In this document: positions 1-7,385 of the stretch, piece after piece
Layout of the letters: each line of letters starts with the position of its first letter
Position numbering within the stretch: position 1 is the stretch's first letter
Assembly: GCA_016718345.1 (NCBI GenBank)
Contig: JADKDN010000023.1
Span: 1-7,385 of the forward strand
From: Flavobacterium sp.
GTDB lineage: Bacteria > Bacteroidota > Bacteroidia > Flavobacteriales > Flavobacteriaceae
DNA length: 7,385 nt
Direction: 5' to 3'
Notes under the pieces: generated by a model
What the model was told of the DNA's origin: nothing
The model's input: only the letters and a program-made list of their open reading frames with translations
Database searches by the model: none
Position numbers and translations under genes: made by a program

Positions 1-270
1 TTTAGTCATGGATTCAGATACAGGCTTCATGATAAGAAACTACCCGGAAAACCAGATATAGTACTACCGAAATACAGGACTGTAATCTTTGTTAATGGAT
101 GCTTTTGGCATGGTCACATAAACTGCAAATACTTTGTAGTGCCTAAAACAAGGACTGAGTGGTGGCTACAAAAATATATCGGAATAAACAACTTGACAAA
201 GATAACCTTTGAAACTACAAGAAAAAGGTTGGAAGACCTTTAGTATTTTGAATGTGAACTAAAGGGATAA
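1..270 (+). CDS. vsr: Very-short-patch mismatch endonuclease Vsr, 5'-truncated by window, frameshifted
   Basis: Vsr nicks 5' of the T in T:G mismatches produced when 5-methylcytosine deaminates, starting very-short-patch repair. The readable frame from base 1 shows LPGKPDIVLPKYRTVIF and then NGCFWHGHINCKYF. These match the catalytic Asp (D51 in E. coli Vsr), the intercalating Phe-Trp pair, the catalytic His after it, and Cys/His zinc ligands. TRTEWW follows. The frame then fails, but the family C terminus is recovered by changing frame three times: NKQLDKDN, then LQEKGWKT, then FECELKG ending in TAA at 268-270. FECEL holds the last zinc Cys. The three shifts (near 172, 202 and 247) each look like one base lost from an A or T run and together restore the original frame, so sequencing error is likelier than decay. 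About 35 N-terminal residues lie before the window. It precedes a cytosine-5 methyltransferase, the usual Vsr partner. Confidence 0.9.
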
Positions 271-284
271 ACCTAAAGAGATCG

Positions 285-318
285 CTCAACAAAATATTGA
301 TACGACTTAACAAAATAT
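285..318 (+). repeat. 13-bp direct repeat, 21-bp period, upstream of methyltransferase
   Basis: Two copies, CTCAACAAAATAT at 285-297 and CTTAACAAAATAT at 306-318, match at 12 of 13 bases. Their starts are 21 bp apart, about two helical turns, and the second ends 16 bp before the methyltransferase ATG. They fill half of the short gap (271-334) between vsr and the methyltransferase, which otherwise holds nothing I recognise: no clear promoter, ribosome binding site or hairpin. Same-face spacing would suit a dimeric regulator binding near the start. However, the motif is AT-rich and no regulator gene is visible, so an operator role is only a guess. Confidence 0.35.
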
Positions 319-334
319 CACTGGCTAATTTAGC

Positions 335-1580
335 ATGAGTAAACTCACATATATAGATCTATTCGCTGGTGCAGGCGGACTTTCAGAAGGATTCATTCGT
401 GAAGGTTTTCATCCAGTTGCTCATGTTGAAATGAGCAAAGAGGCATGTGATACTTTGAAAACCCGTTTGGCATATCATTATCTCAGTCAACACAAAAAAG
501 TAAAAACCTATTTCTCTTATCTGCAAAACGAAATTTCCAGGGAAGTACTTTGGAAAATTATTCCTGACGGGATAATTGATTCAGTTATCAATGATGAAAT
601 TTCAGCTAAGACTATTGGAAATATTTTCAAACAGATTGACGAAGAACTTGATTCAAAAAAAGTTGATTTAATAATCGGTGGTCCGCCTTGTCAGGCCTAT
701 TCACTTGTAGGCAGAAGCCGAGACCCTAACAGAATGGAAGGCGACAAAAGAAATTTTTTATTTCGCTATTATGCTCAATTTCTTATTCGTTACAAACCGA
801 AATATTTTGTGTTTGAAAATGTTTTAGGATTACTCACAGCCGGAAACAAAAAATATCTGAATGAAATGATGCAACTTTTTGAATCAATTGGTTATTCAGT
901 TGCAGAGCCTACCGTCTTGAATGCAGAGGAATATGGAGTGCTGCAAAAAAGAAGAAGAGTTATCATTATCGGACAAAGAGGAAAAAAGAAATTCGATTTT
1001 CCAGAACTTGAAACAGTAGTAAATAAATGGGAGACAAAAAAAGATTTATTCTTCGACTTGCCGAAATTAAAACCAGGAGAAGAATTACATATTGCGAATT
1101 ACACAAAACCAATTAACGAATATCTTAAAAGAACAGGAACGAGAAATGGAGTTGACTTCGTTACGCAACACATTACAAGACGACACAACGAAAGAGATTT
1201 GGAAATTTATTGCATCGCAATTGATAAATGGTTGAATGGAAAGCAACGGTTGAAATATGACGAACTACCATATCGATTACAAACCCATAAAAATGTTTTA
1301 GCATTTCTTGACCGTTATAAAGTAGTTGACCCAACTGGTCACTCTCATACTGTAGTTGCTCACATTGCGAAGGACGGCCACTATTACATTTATCCTGACA
1401 AGAAACAGGTTCGTTCTATTTCAGTTCGTGAAGCAGCAAGAATCCAATCGTTTCCAGACGATTATTTTTTGAAGGTGGAAGAACAGCAGCTTTTAAAACA
1501 AATTGGGAATGCCGTTCCTCCTCTTATGGCTTTTGCAATTGCCCAAACTAACGAAAAAATTATTATGTCCAAAGAAATAA
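335..1580 (+). CDS. dcm: DNA cytosine-5 methyltransferase (Dcm family)
   Basis: Transfers a methyl group from S-adenosylmethionine to C5 of cytosine; here probably the self-marking enzyme of the system. Motifs occur in order: I (DLFAGAGGLSEGF, residues 8-20, SAM binding), IV (GGPPCQ, catalytic Cys119), VI (ENV, 161-163), VIII (QKRRRV, 204-209), IX (RIQSFPDDY, 369-377) and X (GNAVPP, 391-396). The target-recognition region would be about residues 220-340; sequence specificity cannot be read from it. The segment between motifs I and IV is about 38 residues longer than in M.HhaI. The frame stays open to 1729, but residues from 411 on are the start of the next protein. A one-base error in the A run at 1554-1559 would end this gene at TAA 1578-1580, overlapping the next ATG by 16 bp, giving about 415 residues. 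The body (335-1550) is undamaged, unlike its neighbours. The symbol is a family label only. Confidence 0.93.
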
Positions 1581-3731
1581 TAAAATCAAACAAGGACAAG
1601 GAAACCCCTGTTCGATTTAAGCCGAGGGCAAGACTGCTTTTGCAGTTAGGGCGACCAGCTTATAAAAACCAAAGTACTGCATTGGTAGAGTTAGTGAAAA
1701 ATTTTACGATGCTGATGCTAATGTTGTAACTATCTACATGGAGAATGTAGATGACCCCAAGAACGGAGTTATAATAATTGAAGATGATGGCTATGGTATG
1801 AGTGCTGATACAGTTGAAAATGTTTGGCTTGAACCAGAAGCGATTTTAAAACTCAAAGATAAATAAACTGGAAGTTTCTCCTAAGTACGATAGACTACCA
1901 ATTGCTGAAAAAGGGATTGGACGATTTGGAGTAAGCTGGGTAATGTTATTGAAATGACAACCAAGTCAGCAAACACAAAGGAGGTTTATGTAAAAATTGA
2001 TTGGAGAGATTTTGACAATTACAAATATCTAGAAGATGTACCAATAACAATTATTGAACGAACAACTCCAAGTATTTTAAAAATGGAAAAACTGGAACTA
2101 ACATATTGATAGCTGACCCAGAAAAAAATGGGAAAGAGCAATTGCAAGAGAAGTTAGTCGTTCAATTACTTGCATTGGCATCACCTTTTGATGTCAATGA
2201 TTCGTTTAAACCTTCATACAGCATACTAGATAAACCAGAATGGTTTAGGGGTCATTGAAGTGGAAGATAAAGGACTATTCACTCTTTTCGATTTGAAATT
2301 ACAATGGAAGGAAGTTCAATAACTGAATTCAGTTATGATTTTACTCCTTGGGCAAGTATGACTAAACTTTTTCCAAGACCAATAAATATTAAAGATTTGC
2401 TCATAGACCAATTCAGAACATTAAAATATGTAGAAGATACTGGGGACAAAAAAACAGGCGACATAATAAACTTAGGTAAATACAAAATTGGTTCAGTAAC
2501 TTTTGAAGGATATATTTTTTGACAGAAGACCCTTTCGTTTTAAAATTAGGAGTTTCAGATAAAACGGGTTTTAAAAAATATCTTGTACAAATGGCGGTGT
2601 AAAAGTATTCAGAGATAAACTTAGAGTTTATGATTACGGAGAACCGGAAAACGATTGGTTAGGACTTGACTTAAGGAGAGTAAACCAACACAAAAAGAGT
2701 TAGCAACAATATTTTACTATCTGCAATTTCTATCACCAGAAAAGACAGTTCAGACTTAATTGAAAAGACAAATAGAAGGATTTCTTGAGAACGAGGCATA
2801 CAAGCATTTAGAGCTGCGATTTTGCATTCCTTGAGAAATTATAGAAACACTTCGCTATCAAGATAAACAAAAGGTTCGTGAGAAATATGGACCAACACCT
2901 AAGTCTTCGCCGGTAATGTCAACTTTAAGTGAAGCAAAAAATTATGCTGAACGAAAAGTAAAACCTGATGATGTTAGAGACCAAATCATTAAGTACTTCA
3001 CCAAAATTGAAAGTGATTACAAAACAATAAGTAATAATTTGCTCAAAGCTGCTGGAGCAGGATTAAGTATGTCTGTTGTGGTCCATGAAGTTGAAAAAAT
3101 AATTTACGAAGTTGAAAAAGTTTTAAAATCAGAAAAGGCTTCTGAAAGAGTTTTAAGTCTTGTCAAACACTTATCATCACTAATTGATGGGTATGCAGAA
3201 ATAATTAGAAAATCAAGTCAGACATCTGAAAATATTTCTCAAGTAATTGACCAAGCTCTATTTAATACTGAGTTTAGACTTGCTTCTCATAAAATAGAAG
3301 TTCTAAAAGAATATAAGAATTTCAAAGGCAAACCGAAATTAAAAGCTGCAAAAATTTAGTTATTGGAACAATTATGAATTTGATTGACAATTCTATTTTC
3401 TGGCTTGACCAAAGAGGATTTAAGGCAGCAGAAAAAAAGAAATGTTTTCAAAAAATTGTTTGTCAATTTAGTTGAAGAAGATAAATATTTGAATTTGGTT
3501 ATCGCAGACAATGGAACTGGTTTCTTAATTCCAACAGATGATATTACAGAACCATTTGTTACTGCAAAGCCGGGCGGTATGGGGTTAGGGTTACATATAT
3601 TGCAAAATGAAATTATGGAGGCTCAAAAATGGCAGACTAATTTTTCCAGATAGTGGTGATTTTGAATTGCCAAATGAATTTAAAAAGGAGCTACTATAGT
3701 TTTAGCATTTAAAAATAAAAATCAACTATGA
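1565..3731 (+). CDS. Double GHKL ATPase: MutL/Hsp90-like N-terminal module plus histidine-kinase-like C-terminal module (multiply frameshifted)
   Basis: One gene of about 720 codons, read only by changing frame about twenty times. N-terminal module: RFKPRARLLLQLGDQLIKN, N-box ALVELVKN then YDADANV (1670-1722), ATP-lid motif EDDGYGMS (about 1777-1800), and glycine box EKGIGRFG (about 1907-1930). These are the GHKL motifs of MutL/Hsp90-type ATPases. The middle (about 2300-2870) is unassigned. The C-terminal part begins with a helical segment in one clean frame (2916-3355) containing GLSMSVVVHEVEK, with a His at 3084-3086 placed like a histidine-kinase H-box. It continues with N-box NLIDNSI (3377-3397), G1 ADNGTGF (3504-3524) and G2 KPGGMGLGL (3567-3593). 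The end, DSGDFELPNEF then LAFKNKNQL, stops at TGA 3729-3731, overlapping the next ATG by four bases. The start at 1565 is chosen because the conserved N terminus follows it. Substrate unknown; DNA or nucleoprotein sensing is inferred from the neighbours. Confidence 0.85.
3728..3731 (+). other. ATGA stop-start overlap (translational coupling)
   Basis: The stop TGA of the double-ATPase gene (3729-3731) and the start ATG of the receiver-like gene (3728-3730) share bases. Such overlaps usually mean coupled translation and balanced amounts. They support the view that the histidine-kinase-like protein and the receiver-like protein are partners. The stop is in the frame that encodes the last residues of the ATPase, so the overlap depends on the frame reconstruction. 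Confidence 0.7.
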
Positions 3732-5031
3732 ATTTACCACTTAACGGAAGGGTTGCAATTATTGATGACCAAATAAGTCAGGCTGCTCCTTTGATGAATG
3801 TGTTTTCTAAACAACAAATACCATTCACATATTTTTCAGGCGACTTTAATTATCTCCCAGAAGAAGGAAAAAATCACAACGATATCAGAGTTCTATTTCT
3901 TGACATAAACTTAATAGATGATGGTGTGCAAAATGATAAAGTTTTAAAAGCGAAACTTATCCCGGTTATCAAACGCATTATTTCAACAGACAATTATCCT
4001 TATTTGGTTATTTATTGGAGTAGGCATCAAAACAAGAGTGATAAAATATTAATTGAAAAAGAAATATTTGAGAATGATTTAAAAGATAGAAAACCCATTT
4101 CTTTTTTGTCAGCAGTAAAGTCTGATTTTTTTAAACTAGATGGTAGTTTAACAGATGATTTTGATGATAATATAGTAGGATTGTTTAGCAAAAATAGAAT
4201 TTTTAATTTCCAAATTTCCAGCATACAGTTATTTGATTAATTGGGAGAATAAAGTTCATATTTCTGCAGATAAAACTTTAGAAGAAATATTTAGCTCTTA
4301 CAACAAATTTACAAGCTGGTCTGATAACGCAAACTATCTGCTAAACAAACTTGGGTTAAGCTATTCTGGAAAAGCGTTTGAAAGTCAAAGTGCCGAGGAA
4401 AAAATTAAAAGTAGCTATAACGCTTTAAATATTGTTTTTGCTGATACTCTTGAAAGCACCTTAAATAATTCAATTGTTTCTTCTGCAAAAAAACTCAAAG
4501 TCTCAACTGCTTAAAAAATTTGGAGTCTGTTAATAGCATCAATAAAAAACTCCTAATTTCAGATGAGATTGAACCCATGCATTATTCAGGAACTGTAATT
4601 CAAATTTCCAATAAAAAGTTAGATGCTGAATATGAAAATTTGCTTGACACAATTTTGAGCAACAAAGGGAAGAAAGCAGAAATTATTACTTCGTGGAAAA
4701 AGATGTGGCTTAATGTTACACCTCTATGCGACACGGTGCAAGGAAAAATAGTATTTCATAGATTGTTAGAGGAATTTTAGTTCCTAAAGAATTTTCCAAA
4801 ACCTTTATACTAATGAAGCTATTTATATTTCCGCCTTCATTTACTTTTGATAAAAAGAATTATTGCATAGTTATAGATTTTCGTCAGTTTTTTACGCTAA
4901 CTAAACTTGGTAAATCAAAAAATAGAAAATCTATATTTAGAATTCGACAACAACTCTTAGCTGAAATTCAATCTAAGTTGTCCCGGCACATTAATAGACA
5001 AGGAATTTTGTTTTTGGATGAACGAGATTAA
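3728..5031 (+). CDS. Receiver-like domain protein with long unassigned C-terminal region (frameshifted)
   Basis: Reconstructed as one protein of about 434 residues from four pieces: 3728 to about 4210, about 4215-4500, about 4505-4770 and about 4771-5031. Breaks fall in T, A or G runs. The first 120 residues resemble a response-regulator receiver: VAIIDDQ with acidic pair D13/D14, FLDIN with D59 as candidate phospho-acceptor (3902-3904), and LVIYWS with S98 in the position of the conserved Ser/Thr. The remaining 300 residues are not a DNA-binding output domain I recognise. They are mixed helical, with SADKTLEEIFSSYNKF, ITSWKKMWLNVTPLCDTVQG and a closing AEIQSKLSRHINRQG. Direct coupling to the upstream ATPase, which has an H-box-like motif, suggests signalling between them. 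Phosphorylation is inference; the domain may act only by protein contact. The end is uncertain: one extra T in the run at 5011-5015 would end it at TGA 5019-5021 instead of TAA 5029-5031. Confidence 0.75.
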
Positions 5032-5217
5032 AAATACATATCGAAAGTAGCAAAAAGTGAAGGTGATAATTACTTTCTTTGTGTTGGTTCCAACATCAGT
5101 TAAAAAGTAAATTTAATTTTCATTCATAACTCTGCAGAAAAACTTAAACTAAAACAAATATTTACACTACAATTCAGATAAGTTGGAGTGTAACTGAAAA
5201 TCAACTTGCTGAATTAA
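5018..5217 (+). CDS. Possible small protein, about 65 residues, frameshifted
   Basis: This stretch has no intact long frame but contains protein-like pieces that join with two or three single-base corrections. They are MNEIKNTYRK (from ATG 5018), VAKSEGDNYFLCVGSNIS (5047-5100), KVNLIFIHNSAEKLKLKQIF (about 5104-5163) and ISWSVTENQLAEL (about 5178-5216). The ATG at 5018 lies in an ATGA that would overlap a corrected stop of the receiver-like gene, echoing the overlap at 3728. Its end would touch the ATG of the next gene at 5217. I do not recognise the product. Alternatives are a noncoding spacer, or an N-terminal extension of the following ATPase, since the last piece is in frame with it. The ATPase start at 5217 is preferred because its conserved region begins only about 12 residues later. 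Confidence 0.3.
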
Positions 5218-6735
5218 TGATTGAAAATAAAAACATACAGTCCGAAGTTGCAGAACCAAATCCTGAATATCTAATAAAGTCAATTGCAGAGCAGGGTTAC
5301 AGTTTGGAATCTTCATTAGCTGACTTGATGGATAATTCAGTTTCAGCAAATGCTAACATAATTGAAGTGCTAATTAAGATGGAGCAAGAGCCTTTCACTT
5401 TGTTCATTGCTGATAATGGTAATGGAATGGATGAGGAAGCTCTTAAAGCAAATATGCAGTTTCCTAGTAATTCACCCGAAAAAGAAAGAAATGTTTCTGA
5501 CCTTGGAAGATTTGGATTAGGAATGAAGACTGCTTCCTTTTCACAAACGAGATCCTTCACAGTATTATCAAGAAAAAAAGGATCTATTAATTTTAGTGGA
5601 AGAACTTGGGATGTAAACTATTTGAAACAAGTTGGCAAGTGGAGATTAATCGTAAACACACAGGAAGAGATTGCCAAACTCATTCAACAATATCATTCAC
5701 TGAGTGAAGGTCATTTGAATCGTTTTGAACATTTTGATGCGAATACAATTGTTGTTTGGAGTGGTCTTTACAAGTTTGAAAATTATCTTGAAAAGGATAA
5801 TAGGCAATCTGCATTAAAGAAACAGATTACAGAAGTTACTTCTGACTATTTATCGCTGGTATTTCATAGGTATATGGAACGAAAAGTAAGTCCCTTAAAG
5901 ATTAGAATCAACAACAATCTGATTGCACCTTTCAATCCATTTCCAACAACAATAACAGATTTCCGTCCAATAGAATTCAAACAAAAGCATTTCAGCACTG
6001 ACACAATAAAAATTGAAGGATTCGTGCTGCCATCCAGAAGTATTGATGAAAGCCAAAGCATTTCACTTTGGACTACAAAAAATCGAAGTCTGATGGACAT
6101 GGAAGGAATATACATTTACAGAGCAGACAGACTAATCCACTTTGGCGGCTGGAATGGTTTAATCAAGAAAGCACCACGGCTTCAATTGGCAAGACTTCGT
6201 GTTGATATTGGTAACAGCGTTGACCATTTGTTGCATCTGAATGTTGCTAAATCTCAAATTGAAATTCCACACGATTTGAAAGTAGCTTTTGAAAAATATA
6301 TTGAAGAATTAAAAACTCAGGCAGAGAGAGAATTCTTCAATAGAGGCATCAGGAGATTTTCATCAAATCGTAAAGAAGATAATGTGCAACTCTTTGAGAG
6401 AAAATCAAGCAACAAAGGAACATTGCTGGAAGTGAACAACAGTTTTCCACTACTCAAATCATTAATGAGTGAATTGAAAAAGAGCAGCTTACAAATTGAA
6501 TCTAGTCATTCGAATGATAAATACAAGAATTAATGAAATCAGGCAAACTCATGAGGAGAAAGCATTTATTGGAGTTGAAGAGAAAGACGGATTGTCTTTG
6601 AAAGATTTAATTACCTGTGTGAACGAACTCATAGAAAGCGGTTTATCATCTGAATTGATAAAAATGAGATACTTCCAAATCTTGGATTTACGGGAAAGTT
6701 CATTGCCACAAGAAGTCATTCAACTATTAAAATAA
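5217..6735 (+). CDS. MutL/MORC-type GHKL ATPase
   Basis: A protein of about 505 residues with a GHKL ATPase fold and a following S5-like transducer region. Motifs: N-box SLADLMDNSVSANAN (residues 33-47, N40 as the Mg/ATP Asn), G1 IADNGNGMD (64-72), and lid/G2 LGRFGLGMKTASF (96-108). Later GIYIYRADRLIHFGGWNGL (near residue 300) is a block I recall from MutL-like ATPases in restriction operons. Such proteins dimerise on ATP binding and clamp or remodel DNA; here a sensing or loading role next to a methyltransferase and a Z1 protein is inferred. The frame is clean from 5217 to about 6490. One shift there would otherwise give a false stop at 6533; the continuation (LVIRMINTRINEIRQTHEEK, then a helical tail) ends at TAA 6733-6735. 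The start is chosen because PNPEYLIKSIAEQGYSLE follows within 14 residues. No Shine-Dalgarno is visible. It lies 5 bases before the Z1 gene. Confidence 0.9.
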
Positions 6736-6740
6736 ATTTC

Positions 6741-7385
6741 ATGGAGAATAAATACATAGACATCATTATCAAAATCATTGCTAGCAAGACAAAAGAATAT
6801 TCACAGAGTAATTCCTTGTCTCCAGCTTATTTTCTAAATCTTCTACCAGAAATTCAAGATTCAATAATAGCAGTAATCAAAGTGTATGGTTATCCTGAAA
6901 TTGATGAAGTGACTTTGAAAAATTATTTTGACACTGCCAAGAATCAGTATTTGTCTGTTAACCCAATTGACATTGACCCGAGCAATTCACTTTCCAAAAA
7001 GGATTCAGAACATGGCTAACAGCAGAAAGAAAAGAGGAGTTAAAAAACTGTTGGAATTACAGCGACAGATATTTCACTTTACTTGAAAATGCGGGTCGTT
7101 CCGAAAAAGTAATTGAAGAAACAAAAAAGACAAGTCTTGAGATTCTTGAAAAAATGGGAGACCCAAAATCAAGAGAGGAATTTTATGTCAAAGGATTAGT
7201 AGTTGGTAGTGTTCAGGCAGGGAAAACCCAAAATTTTAATGCAGTAATCAACCGTGCAATAGATTCCGGATACGGATTAATAATTGTGTTGGCTGGTTTA
7301 ATGGAAGACCTGAGAAATCAAACCCAGCTAAGAATTGAAAATGATGTTATCGGAGAAGGACTTGACATTACACTGATACTTTGGT
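6741..7385 (+). CDS. Z1-domain P-loop ATPase, N-terminal part, cut by window end, one frameshift
   Basis: The Z1 domain belongs to helicase-like P-loop proteins found with MutL-like ATPases and methylases in restriction-type operons. Reading starts at ATG 6741, five bases after the upstream stop. The first frame runs to a false stop at 7017-7019. Restoring one G near 7014-7015 continues it as LTAERKEELKNCWNYSDRYF and open to the window end. There, KGLVVGSVQAGKTQNFNAV carries the Walker A motif GSVQAGKT (7205-7228), followed by GYGLIIVLAGLMEDLRNQTQ, a strongly characteristic Z1 block. About 215 residues are present; family members are several hundred residues longer, so the Walker B and later motifs lie outside. 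The N-terminal 90 residues before the shift are helical and of unknown role. It likely couples ATP hydrolysis to movement or opening of DNA targeted by the system; this is inference from context. Confidence 0.88.

Noticed and set aside
2304..2522. Open frame that could be a 72-residue separate gene
   Set aside because: It is one in-frame stretch of the double-ATPase gene; sequence before and after continues the same protein in shifted frames.
2916..3359. Open frame that could be a stand-alone 147-residue coiled-coil protein
   Set aside because: It joins smoothly, after one-base changes, to the upstream ATPase sequence and the downstream N-box, and forms the helical segment of the kinase-like module.
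1565..3731. Programmed ribosomal frameshifting as the reason for the broken frames
   Set aside because: There are far too many shifts, scattered without a common slippery site or downstream structure.
4027..4224. Minus-strand open frame inside the receiver-like gene
   Set aside because: Low-complexity translation with no motif, lying opposite a supported gene; a shadow frame.
5082..5095. Perfect 14-base palindrome TGTTGGTTCCAACA
   Set aside because: The hairpin would have only a 5-bp stem with a 4-base loop and no T run follows, so it is not a terminator. It may lie in coding sequence; an operator role has no other support.
5167..5560. Two minus-strand open frames at the start of the MORC-like gene
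   Set aside because: They lie opposite well-supported GHKL motifs and show no recognisable domain.
5864..6115. Minus-strand open frame with a hydrophobic translation
   Set aside because: Opposite the clean MORC-like coding frame, with no start context or motif; hydrophobicity follows from the complementary codons.
1..7385. Mobile element, CRISPR array, tRNA or retron-like structure
   Set aside because: No transposase, integrase, regularly spaced repeats, tRNA-like folds or reverse-transcriptase motifs were seen on either strand.

Overview
The window is AT-rich, roughly one-third G+C by eye. Genes start with ATG but have no clear purine-rich Shine-Dalgarno stretch upstream. They are tightly packed, all on the + strand, with short gaps or overlaps. 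This fits a member of the Bacteroidota, an inference from composition and missing Shine-Dalgarno sites only. No RNA gene, transposase, integrase or CRISPR array was seen.

The content is one accessory locus, best read as an elaborate restriction-modification-like defence operon. In order: (1) the C-terminal part of a Vsr mismatch endonuclease (1-270); (2) a short gap with a 13-bp direct repeat spaced 21 bp apart (271-334); (3) a DNA cytosine-5 methyltransferase (335 to about 1580); (4) a large protein with two GHKL ATPase modules, MutL/Hsp90-like at the N terminus and histidine-kinase-like at the C terminus (1565-3731); (5) a protein with a receiver-like N-terminal domain and a long C-terminal region I cannot assign (3728-5031); (6) a possible small protein (about 5018-5217); (7) a MutL/MORC-type GHKL ATPase (5217-6735); (8) the start of a Z1-domain P-loop protein that runs off the window (6741 onward).

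Proposed logic: the methyltransferase marks self DNA. Vsr repairs the T:G mismatches that arise when 5-methylcytosine deaminates. The two GHKL proteins and the Z1 ATPase would sense or remodel non-self DNA. The histidine-kinase-like module and the adjacent receiver-like protein may form an internal phospho-signalling or allosteric switch. Association of MutL/MORC-like ATPases with methylases, helicase-like P-loop proteins and nucleases in restriction systems is, to my recollection, described by Iyer, Abhiman and Aravind (2008). The phosphorelay idea here is inference. No restriction nuclease besides Vsr is visible, so it probably lies downstream or in an unassigned domain.

A key caveat is that the reading frames are broken many times by single-base indels, often in A or T runs, while the encoded motifs stay intact across frames. 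I count about 30 such shifts, some 20 of them in the first ATPase gene alone. The methyltransferase and MORC-like genes are nearly clean. This looks more like uncorrected long-read sequence than gene decay, so genes are annotated as reconstructed units spanning the shifts rather than as many small fragments.
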